This document shows, piece after piece, positions 38,187 through 50,060 of a DNA stretch of 64,000 nucleotides (positions are counted from its first letter, which is position 1; each line of letters opens with the position of its first letter). The notes beneath the pieces are model-generated. The model made no database searches, had not been told where the DNA came from, and saw nothing but the letters and a program-made list of their open reading frames with translations. The position numbers and the translations under genes are program-made. Source of the DNA: Enoplosus armatus (taxonomy: Eukaryota > Chordata > Actinopteri > Centrarchiformes > Enoplosidae); contig NC_092186.1 of assembly GCF_043641665.1 (NCBI RefSeq), positions 16,883,001 to 16,947,000 on the forward strand, read 5' to 3'.

Positions 38187-41100
38187 GACAGACGGTCTAT
38201 ATACATTGAGACATAACGTCCTAGTTATGTAACATATACAGAGATATGTTGAGCTCTGTGGAACCACGTTGTTCCCCTCTTTCTTCTTTCTCTTATTTGC
38301 TGTCCCTCACTCATTCGGTCTCTCTCTGCTGCCCTCTATCTGTCTTTGTTTTCAGTTTTCTTTTTCATTCCCTCTTGTCTTTTCTTACATTGATTAAACT
38401 GCATACTGGGTTAAGTTAAGACAACTTTAAAACTAAATTCATGAACATTTCTCCTCGTATGTCTCTTTGGAGTGATTATCGACTTGGAGGAGAGATTTTA
38501 AAGGAGAGGTATTGGGGTGCTGGTGGTGGAAATGCTGAACTTGTTCGCAAACAGGTGCTTATTTGCACATGTTCTTTTTATTGTTAGTGACCAGAGTGTT
38601 GTGTAAAAAAAGTGGCTGATAGAGATGACCACTTTTTGTCTGGTGGAAAATTTCCCATCTGAGACCGAGGTCATGCTATGAAACAGTCCAAAACCTGCCT
38701 GGAAAAAGGCAGTTCAGACTAAATGTCCAGTCTGGTATAAATGCTTTTTGTCCTGTCAGGAAGCTGTGAACTTCCTATGGCAGGGCAGAGATCAGGCATC
38801 ATAATCTAAACAATTCTCTCATTCAAAAACATTTACTGGAAGAGTTCAGAGTAACACTGTACAGTTATGATAGAGACACGAGCTTGACCGATATATAGGC
38901 CAGACCAGTTTAACAAGAAACTGCGTCATCATTTAGAAACAGCGATGCCATTACTTAGTTTATCTAACAGAGAGCACTGACAAGTTGACTGTAAAATGTT
39001 CCCACTCAGTACATATCTTAGTCACAGTTCTTTAAAAAGCGAATTTAAGGTATCCTTATCAAAATATTTGTTGTGTATACTAGCGTGACCTGCTATGTTT
39101 CTCTTATTACTTCAAACAGAAGGTGGTGGAGAAAACCCCAAATGGTAAACAAATCAAAACCAAGCATGAGGCGGGCTGCGACCAGTCATGTGAGTCCAGA
39201 CAGGGAGGCTATGTTAGCATTCAGGCAGACTCAATAACCCACATTTGAACTTTTCGCAATTCATGTGATCCCAATTTTTTGTAACAGTTTAATCTCTGTG
39301 AATAATCTGTCCAGCACAAATTAAAATTCACACCCATCTGGAGAGCAAATGAGCTGCGGAAAGCAAAATCTGGTGCATGTGGTGATGTAATCTGTGTCCA
39401 TGACGGGTTACAAAGAGCCATCGGCCGATCCATCCAATTGAAATGTTGCTGCTGGAAATCCAGCGAAGAAGAAAAAAGTCCTTAGTCTTTAGATGTGGCT
39501 CTGCCAGGCTCCTTCTCCTTCAGTATATTATCAAATCAAACATGTGTGAAAAGATCCTGATGAGTTGGGAGTGGTCACAAGGGCCTTATTTCTTCAATAA
39601 CAGTATAATCTGTCCAGTCAGCTTCTGAGTAAATGTAAAACTATGTGAATTCTCTTTTACTAGCTGCAGCTTAAGTTGGTCAGCGTTTTGTTCTGGTGGC
39701 TGGTAATTTCCCATCTAACCTTGCTTCCTACCTCTGCCTTACAGTAAGTGCATTTTATCGTGCAGCCTGTTTGTGCTGCAGTGACCTCACAGCCCCCGAG
39801 CTACACACACACACACACACACACAGACACACACACAGGCCTCAGTCTTTATTCAAACAATGATCTAGCCTCCTGCACACGCTCACTCAGTCTCATGACA
39901 GGGTATGACTATGGCTGACTGGATGTATGACTAGCGCGAGTGTGTGTGTGTGTGTGTGTGTGTGTGTTAGAGAGAGAGAGAGACACAGAGAAGGGGGGCA
40001 ATAGCCATATCTCATGTGGTTGTGTCGTTTTTTTTCTGAGCTGTTATGTCTGTTGCAGTTGTTGTTGTGGCAACAAACCGCTCAGCCTGCTCCATATGCA
40101 CATACCCACCGTTGGCATGAGTACTTTTAATTAGAGATCAAACTGTCTCTGTTCTTGTAATTCTCTTTTTTCCGAAACACGTATGATGACAAAAGTTTCC
40201 TCACCTTTGGGCATTTTTTAAAAATCACAAGAACACACACACCCTCATACAGACAGCACTGATTTGGCTGGCGGTCTCTCACCTTTACCACATTCACAGT
40301 TGGAAGTGAGGCGTAAGTTATATAGCACTTTCCAGAACCAGGATTACAGAAAGACATTTGCATTTATTTATTTATTATTTTGTCCAAAGCAACGTGCAAT
40401 TGAGACAAAAAGACAATAGAAAGCATTTGAATATATATTTAAATCAAAGACAAGCAAAAAATGTTAAAGAATAACAACAAAAACAAACAAGAAGCATAAT
40501 TAGAATAGGTTATCGTTATCTTTATAACACCTTTAGTGCAAATATAGTCTCTCTCACACAAGGAAGTGAGTTGCATGTGTTATCAGTGTGCGTGGCCTCT
40601 CCCTGCAATTTGCAGTTTTATTGAACTCTATCTAATCAGCCGTCTGGACCTTGAAACTAAAACCCAGCTCTGCTCTGCACAGCATTCCTCTGAAGCGCTA
40701 AGGAGGGAGAAGGGAGGGCGGGATGAAGGAGAAGGGACGAGGGAGGGAAATGAATGAAAAGGGGGGAGTGGAAGAGTAAAGGCGGGAGGGTGGAAGTATC
40801 ATAAAAGGGGCTGGGCAGATTTCTGGAGAAGTTGGCAGTTGGGGTGATATAACAAGGGTAATGACTGATGAGGCCAAAGAGAGGAGAGAAGGAGGAGGTT
40901 AAATTTAGAGAAGAGGAAGAGAAAGAAGGGGAGTTTAGGTAGGGAGAGAAACTGGGAGGGGAGGAGAAATAAAAGAGGAAGGGTGGGAGGAGAAAGCTTG
41001 TGGAGAGGAAGAGAGAGGGGAGGGGAAGAACAGAGGAAGGAGAGCGTGAGGAGACATGAGGGTGAACGAGAAGATGGGAGGAGAAATGAGTGGATATGAG

Positions 41101-44100
41101 TGTAGGAACAATGGGAGACATAAGGAGAGAGATGTTAAGGGAGGAGGAGAGAGGAGGAAATGAGGACCTGATTGGGAGCTGCTGTCTAAACAGCAGAGGG
41201 GCAGAACAAGGCTCATCTGTATCTGATGCAGTTAAGGGAAATTTGAAGCAGTGGAGGTGTACTTCTACAGACAGCCTTTTATATGCTAACAACAAATCAA
41301 GCTCCTTGTTTTCTAATGTTTTCCCCTGGCTCACAAGGTGTATTTTGGGAAATATAAATAAAACTGACTTGACATGTTTTGTTCAGGTCTGGAGGAGAAG
41401 AGGAGGGGAGGAGTAGATGAGGAGAGGAGGAAGAGCAGAAAGAAGAAAAAGATGAGGAGGAGTAAAGGGATGGATGTGGGGTTGGAAGTGGAGAGGAAGG
41501 AAAAGGAAGAGGAGAAAAAGGGAATGAATTAGGGTAGAGGTAAATGTTGGACTCGCGGTCGAGCCAACCGCTATAATATTATGATAATAATGTCCTAAGA
41601 ACGAATGTAAAGTCATAGAAACTAGTTCTGAAAACAGTTTGTTTTTGTGCTCCAAATACTCATTTAAAGAGATCATTGAACATCCTGTTTTCATCGTAGC
41701 CAACAAGGCAACATATAATCATTTTCTCTATCTGTGAATCAAATTCCAAAAAATTATGATCATCTGACATAGGATACTGATTTCCTAAAATATTTTCTCT
41801 TGCGGTGAATATGATGTAACATGTTTAGAGGTGCTACTGAGCCTGCTCTGATCCGCTCGGGTATAAACATCTTGACACACAGACCTGAGATAAATAAACG
41901 TTCTATATACACTTAAAACATCAACTATTGTGTTTTTATCATTTAAGGTGAGAAAAAGACATTGCATTTGCTGAATCTTGACTTGTGTTTGATCTGAAAC
42001 CTGCGTTGTGCGAGAAAGGTGTGCTGTGCTGCTCAAACTCATTTACACAAAGCTGAGGTCAAGTCTGCTCTATGCAAATGCAGACTGGTGACTGCAACAA
42101 GCTGCACGCTGGTCATTTATACTGCCTGAACTTCACAGGACAGGAGTGTGGAAGAAAAACGGAGGAAGAAAGAAGACAGTGGGTTAGAGGGGAAAAAAGG
42201 AGAGGAAGAGTAAAGAGGGGGATTTATGGACAAGAAGGTGTCAGTGATGGAAGAGGAGGAAGAGGAGGAGAGGCAGGGAAGGACAGTGTTTTAGCTGCAG
42301 CGCTGAGACTGTGCAGTGTTGGCAGCAGATGCACACAGGAGTGAAGATGCAGTAATTATTGACACAAACACACACAGTGGTGATGCAGCAATAATTAGTG
42401 ATGCTATCAGCAGCCTCCGTCCACACCAACAGCCTTACAGTATAGGAGTAGAAATATAAAGATATTATCTGTATGTGCAGGCATATTTAATGTCGTAGGC
42501 GGCCATTTTTCTCATAGCTTTAGGCAGATAATGCCAAGAATTAGTTACTTAACTCATCTATCTATAGCTATAGTTTGTATAATGAGCTTTTAACAGAATT
42601 TACTCAGGACAAACAGCTTTACAGAGCGTGTCCTTCTCATTTGAGGTTGAGTCCAGCAACTCCAGGTGGCACCGTTTACACACCTGCAGTCAACTGTGAC
42701 CAATGAGAAACACACATATATGTGCACACACACAAACAAGCACACAAATATCAATAGTGCAGTGACCTGTAGTGGAAAACTATTTTTTCCCCCCATTTTA
42801 CAGTTGACTGGATTTTTTTTTTCTCAATAACACCTTCCCTCACATTCATGCAGTCGCACACATTCACAGGAAGCTGCTCGATACAAACACACAGTGCAGA
42901 GCTTTTGGCCTTCAGGCAGCGGCAACCTTCTTGCTGAAGGGCACGTAAACGCTTAAAGGCCTCAGTGCACGCACAGTTCAGCAGGTTTGTATGGACTAAA
43001 GGACACGTATATGGAAAAACTGAACTATAGCAGCAGCTCCTGCAGTGAGCACTGTAACTGTCTGAACTGGCTGAATTTTGTGTTCACCCTCCCCACCATG
43101 TGACTTTACACTAAAATATCATGTTTGGTTGAATTGGGGAAAAATGTGTAAAAAATCTTTTTCCAGATCAGGTTTTCCTGCAGCCTTTTATTGTGCAAGT
43201 GAAATAAAGAGCACCTCTGCCAGAAGAAGTAATCACATTTTTATGAAATATTATGTTGGCAGTGGTTATCACCTTTAGTAATCAGTGTTCTGGGGGATGC
43301 CCTGCCCATCTCTGCCTCTGTTTCCAATTGTGTGATCTCACAGACAGCACTTTCAGCTTTTCCTCAAACTTGTTGGAACCAGGAAGTAAAGATGAAAACA
43401 TTAAACAACAAGGAACAGCAGACAAGCGTTGAGGAGTTGATTATGACATTTTTTGAATGCCAATAATACCAGTAATGCAGTGTAATTGAAGAAAATAAAA
43501 TATTGTTTTAATGTAGCACCACAAAAATACCATGACATGTCATTTCTTTTTTTATATTTTTGGGGCATTTTTTTGCCTTTATTGGACAGAGTGAGGTGAA
43601 GAGTCAGACAGGAAATGGGGGCGGGAAAGGGGCATGACATGCAACAAAGGTCGCCAGCTGGAGTCGACCACGTTGTGGTTTTATGACATGCACAGTAACC
43701 ATTCGGCAACCAAGGCACTCCATTTACTGACATTTTTGAGATAAGTTAGTAATGACACAGTATTCATTTCTTTATACATATTATACAAAAATGATCACTA
43801 CAGTATTAACTTTATTTGGGGCTTACATGTCACACTGTGTTTTTAACCTCCTGACAAAAAGCTTCTGGAGCTTGTTAAGTTCACTCGCAGGGTTCCAAAA
43901 ACAACAGCCAATGAAGTGGAGTCCAATCTGCCTTTTTAATAATCCATAATTGGTCAACCTCATGAATAAAACCTACAGTGTCTGTGCTGCAGGCCAAGTC
44001 AAAATATGGTCAGCACACCGCAGGGTGCTACGATGAGAAAACAGGCATCAGATGCTTTGTTTTCAATCCAAGGCCTGATGGTACAAAAGAAGGAGAAATA

Positions 44101-47100
44101 ATGTGGACTTTGGAAGGCAGGAAAAAAAGAGAGCAGAGCTAGAAGTTCCTGGAGCCAAGTCATGCCGTCACATGACAACAAAAGATGTCAAGATGTCCTT
44201 GAGAAACCTACTTAGCAACTAGTTTTTCCAGTGCAGCTCCACTGTAGCTGTACAGGGCAGCTGCCGTGTGTATACATGTGAAACTTTGACCATAAACAAA
44301 ACTGTACTGAGAAGCATAATGTCGCTCTTTGGTAAAGTAAAGAGGTTAAGAGGCTCAGCAAAAATGTAAAAATCTACATTTTAGTTTTGATGTTTTTCCA
44401 CACCACCACCATCATCATCACGTCGGGGTGTGCAGAGTCATATGATGAAGGAGAACATCAGGAGTTTTATGTGAGGTCGCACAGGGATAACGGCAATTAA
44501 GTGGTTTAATGAAGACATTAAATTGACATAGAGGACGGTGCTACAGCTTAGCACGATGGTCTGCAGATGGTAGAAGAGCCTGGTGAAGCATTCTTGGTGT
44601 AAGCTTGTGTGTGTGTGTTAGTGTGTTTAAAGCCACACACTTGCCTTCTATTGATTTTTTTTATTTTTTATTTCTAGAGATTTCACATCTAATTTTCTTT
44701 TTTTGTTCTGCCTCTCCATCTCTTGTTTTTTCCCCTCTCTTCGGTCTCTCAGGAATGCATTGAATGTCCTTATCTTTGCCCATGCAAACACACGGGTGAG
44801 CCAGCAGCAGAGGTTGAATTCCTCTGCAGATCCCAGGCAGACAGACCACACCACACACTGGCATCTAGACCGCCTGCCGCCAAAACAGCTCTTCACTCCA
44901 GTCAGTCTATTGAGAGTTAACAGCAGGAAGGGTAGCACATTTCTTTTTTCCACTGTCAGCACCTACATTTGATTATTTTACCAGCTAAGAAGACTTTAGG
45001 AAGTAAAGCATGACCTCCAAATGATGATTGGTTACAGGACAAATTGACTGGTTCACTAATGACCCGTATTAGCCACAACTGGACAAAATGTGTCTTGTGC
45101 GGCTGTTATAGTAGTTTCATATTTGATGTCCAACACCTGACTGACCAACACGTTGAGGCGTAATATGATGCAACTACATATCACACCCATGTCAAACACT
45201 GTAATGTTAAATTTATCCTACATGGAACTCAAGTTAAGAGCAAGGCCTCCGTCAAGGTGCTGCGATGGCTAATCGCACACGTGCAAGCACACATTCCTGG
45301 TAGATTACTTTGTAATGACAACCCGTATTTCTACTGTCTTCCTTTGATCGTCGGCATGCAAGATAAAAAAGTTGTGATATCTTTTTAGAGTTGTAAAATC
45401 ATGTCTGATAGTATAGTACAAACTATTGTGCAGTGTTTTAGTGTCGGCTTTAACGCTGGGATGTTTTTGTTCTGAACGCCCACTGCAAATAATTTCATTA
45501 ATCGCTTGGGGTTGTGCACAATTGTTAAGATAATGCCAGTTTAAATCTTAATATGATGACCATTTGTCAATTCGTCATGACAACATACAGCAGCAGCAGC
45601 ACACATGGAAATTAATTAGAGCGGCACAAAATTGAGGGGGAAAAAAGTTTTTACAAGTTGGAAAAAGGTCTAGGCTCAATCAGTCACAATCAGGTACGAA
45701 TACAAGAGGAAAACACAAGAAGAAGAAAGAAAGCAGTTAAACACCAAGTCAAAATTACTTTTGCAATCATTAGCTGGACACGTTGTCATGATATTTAAGG
45801 CCATGTTGCCCTCCCATATCATCAGTATCATCAGTATCCTTTTCTTTGATTGATTGATAAATTATTTTGTCTATAACATGTCAAAAAGAAAGTCTTACAA
45901 TCACAGCCAGAACTCAGCCTCCACCTAGCTCACTTTCCTTCCTCACAAAACACGTGTGTGTGTGTGTGTGTGTGTGTGTATATCACTTATCCAGACAGCC
46001 TGCCTCTAGACAGATGCACACAGTAGCCATTGATGCCTCTACACAATACACCCTCACAAACAAACACATGGGATCACAATGCTGCGGCTGCCATACACGC
46101 TGCTTCACGTATGCCTGTGCATAAAATTACAATGACAAGGGACAGACAAAAGACAGTGCAGTCCTGTGTTAGCATCCATGCTGGCCACAATACACACACA
46201 CACACACACACACACTGTTCACCCCTCACAGGTCTAAATGGATTTCTTTGCATCAGAACAGAGTACAATGCTCGTAGCGTGGCCGAGCTGCAGGGCTAAC
46301 ACACTGCACTCACACCACCACTGATTGCTCAGGTTCTATTATTTAACAGAGCAGATGACTTCCATGTCTTTAAGAGTGTGACCCAAGCTCCTGCACTGCC
46401 ACACATCATGGTCTCCCTCTCACTGTCTGGTTTTGGATCAGGTGTTAATTTACCACAGGAGGGGGGCACATGCTCTGACTGATAATTAACATCAGCATTT
46501 TCCTCAGTGGCTTCAGGTAGCAGTAGTTTAAAAGACGGAAATCACCCTTAAATTCTCTACCTTTTGTTAAATATGATTAATCTGTGATGTTCAGTGCTTT
46601 CCGCTTAGTCTTTTTGTGTTTACCTGCATCTATTTCAGCCATCATTTTCTACATTTTACAGAAATGGCGACTCTAAAAAGAAGCCGTTGCTCTTTGATTC
46701 TCAGGAACTTAAGGTTGATTGCAGCTGCACAAGACATGTCTTGACAACACTGCATGTTGTCTTAACCAGATTATAGACCTCTGAAACGTTGTCCATATCT
46801 CAGATTATTCCAGCAAATTAAAAAAAGTCTTGTGTTGTGTTCACTGACAGCGGTGTCCCTGGTTGGAGAAACAACCAAGGAAGACAAAGCTTTCTAGTTT
46901 CTAGCCAGAAAAATATGGACAAGTAAAACAAAATGACAGTTCAGTCTGATTTATAGTAAAATGCACCAGAAATGTGAGGTAGCTTTTTTATTACAGTGGG
47001 GCTGATTTTTCTTTGATTAATTTGACTGTGTTGTGTCAGAACTTTATTGTTTGGATGCTATAACAAACTCCATTCATTCTTTCTATACAATAGGGTTTCT

Positions 47101-48067
47101 TTTTGTTTTGAATTAGGCGACATTACACTGTTTCCTCTACAGTTTCCTCTAGAAGTGATAGAAGTGTTGTTGCTGGTACTGTTCCCATTATTTTTATGTA
47201 GGAGTTAAGGTGATATTTACGTGATCGGAAGTGTTTTTCCCCTCATTTTCAGAGGAAACATTCAGTATCCAAAGTCACATAATGAGTCATTCTAGGATTA
47301 TTTTGTCACATCCTATTTCCTCCACCACATCTGCTGTGAGCCATCAGCCACAACAATGGCTGAACAGGATACTGTAGCCTTTATACTGTGTCAGAGCCGT
47401 GGAAACAGCCTCACAGGTGGAAGATCCTCATTACATCAGTTTCCCCTGCATCCATGATTCAGCACACACGGTCCCTCGGCTGCAGGAAAGATCCCTGTTG
47501 AAATCCTTCTTTAGTGTCTTCAGCTTTGCGTTTTTCTAAAAGCCGTGAAATTAAAGGTTGAGGTGAAAATTGTTTTTTTTCTGATTTCTCTTTCTTATTT
47601 CACCTATGAATACCCAAAATCAAAGGATTAATAGTCATTAAACAGCCACACAGTCACTGAAGTCAGCTTGTTGCTTTCTGGTGCAGCTTGTTGTCTCATT
47701 ATATTTATGTCACACTCACATTTACGCAACTTTCCTGCTAAACTGATTTGCAAGCTATTGCGTTATATAACATTCAATCTATGTTTCTGGCCTTCCAGCC
47801 GAGAGAAAACCCAAAGCGCTTTAAGTCGTCGACACTTCGCACCACACGTTAGACAATAAGCTTTGACAACGTTTGTCCAGAATAATTGATCCTCTACGCA
47901 GACTTTGACACAGCCCTGGCACAAACAAAAAATTTTTTTAAAAATTACTTTAACTTCATTTCTTATAGATTCAAGCAGTTTTCGAGCAGTTTTTTGTTTT
48001 ATACATAATATAAACTCAATTGTTAATGTTAATAGAAGAATCATTTGTTTGCAGCTGCACACACACA

Positions 48068-48114
<47 letters not shown>

Positions 48115-50010
48115 TCAATCTGGGAGTGACCGCAGCTTCCAGTCTTGTTTCCTGAATTTTGCTTTTTGGATTACAGGTTGTGCCTTATATTATTCTTAGC
48201 AGATAGTCACAGCTTGTCATGAGTGAGCAGGTCTGGTCTCAAGTGTTTTGTTCCAGTCAGTGTTTATCATGAGGGAGCGAGCTGTCCAGGCAAACATCTT
48301 GTCTCTTTCTGGAAACCTAATGTTGGTGAATAGATTGCACCTTGCAAGCGCTTTGACTCAGTGAGCTAAAAGCCTCTAAGCAGAGTCAGAGAGAGCTCTC
48401 CTTCCAACCACAACTGGTTTCTATTTCTATGTCTTGTCTAATGTGGTTTGATGCTGCTGTGCCAGATAGTGGAAATCAGATTTGGTCACATTATCTGACA
48501 CAAAACCCCAGTTATCACACATACCACCTTCACTTAGGGCTGTTTTAGTCTCAGAGTAGCAGCTGATGTTAGCCTACTAATAATCACCAGGGGTTAGCAC
48601 CAAAGGGGGTCCATTTCATAATCAGGGCATTAATGTTTTGTCTCCTCGCAGGTCCTCAATGCCCAGAAAGCCGGGTACAAGGCAGCCATTGTTCACAATG
48701 TGGACTCTGATGACTTAATCAGCATGGGATCCAATGATTGTAAGTTACCACCACCTCCTTTTCTCTGTGTACATCAACACATAAGCATTTAGCATCTTAC
48801 ACAGCTACCTGGTTGTGTGTCTCTGTTGACAGATTATTGTTTTTCTCTTAATCCCAGAGCCTGAGGAAAAGATGGTCAGTTTTATAGTTAGAAGTCCATT
48901 TCATGGCTGAAGATGTACTTGAGGACGGATGTGATGCCTTGCAGCACCGTAGCTCTCCCTGCCTATGAATCCATATTGTCCCTGCTCCAGCCCACTTTTG
49001 TGATATGACAGTGTTTCTGGGGTTTCTTTCAGTCATGTCTCACCTACTATTCTCATTTGAGGGGGTGCAGCACGGCCATAAATTATCCAGAAGGCTTCTT
49101 GCCCTGGTTAGTGTTTTTAAGGGGAGTAGATCTCACAAGCAGATGTTTATACACATGGTGATGCCAGTTGTGAAGAGATTTCTCCTGTCGGTTTAGGTCA
49201 CTGAAAGTGTCGGTATGCTTCAGCCGTGTTTGTTGGATGGTCAAACAGCGTCTGATTCCCCTCCCCCCACTGCCAAATACATTCTCGATCAATTGTTTGG
49301 TCTATAAAATGTCAGAAAATGGTTTAAATGAAATGCCCAGCACAATTTCCCAAAGCCCAAGTTGACAAGAACTTGTCAAATAATGTGACATTTGAATAAC
49401 TGTTCTTTTGGTGTGCTACAAACAAGTCTTATTTTTGTGCGTTTTGACGTCAAGTTTCAAGGACGGTCAATGGAGTTAGGCATTGATATACTGTCACATG
49501 ATATATTAACACAGTAGGTTTTTTGTTTTCTATTTTTAGTGGATGTTATGAAGCAGATAGATATTCCCTCTGTGTTTGTGAGCGAGGAGACGGCCACCTC
49601 TCTGAAAGAAGACTACTCGTATGACAAGGGGTAAGTCTGAAACCCAAATCTCATTTGTCTGCCCATCAATATAGATAGAAGCAGGTTTTTACTCCTCAAC
49701 ACTGAGCTTTTCAGTGCAACATGGTGGAGAGACGTCTGCTTTGTCACTCAAAAACTGTCCATTGGCCATTCTTTGCTTTCCAGCTCTTCCATACAAGTTT
49801 AATCTGATATTGTTATGGAATAATATTTCCTGCAGCGTGCACTGTATTAATATATCAAGACGGAGGATTTGTCTTGTGATGTGTTGTCACAGCTGCTGAG
49901 GTGGTAATGAAATGTCTCAGCCTGTCAGAGGAGCCCAGAGAGTCAGAGCATTAAAGTACCATTTCTCCACTTTTAAATCATCCTGTGTGTGTGTGTGTGA
50001 TTGTGTGTGT

Positions 50011-50060
<50 letters not shown>

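Larger units (their letters stand above)
33598..48651 (+). other. rnf13 intron after coding exon 3 (15 kb)
   Basis: The longest intron in the window. It contains the microsatellite cluster at 36.8-38.2 kb, the purine-rich tracts at 40.7-41.2 and 41.4-41.5 kb, a tRNA-derived SINE at 43546-43721 (minus), an exon-like 43-nt segment at 44753-44795, and CA/GT tracts near 39.8, 39.95, 45.96, 46.2 and 48.06 kb. I found no nested gene. Confidence 0.8.

Noticed and set aside
37515..38267. A 250-residue minus-strand open frame
   Set aside because: It is a read-through of CA/GT microsatellites (runs of Thr-His and Cys-Val) with no recognisable domain.
39120..39144. A 25-nt AG...GT bounded segment in an rnf13 intron
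   Set aside because: The pyrimidine tract is weak, the length breaks the frame, and such pairs occur often by chance.
40657..41334. A 225-residue minus-strand open frame rich in Ser, Pro and Leu
   Set aside because: It is the pyrimidine complement of the polypurine tract; composition alone keeps the frame open.
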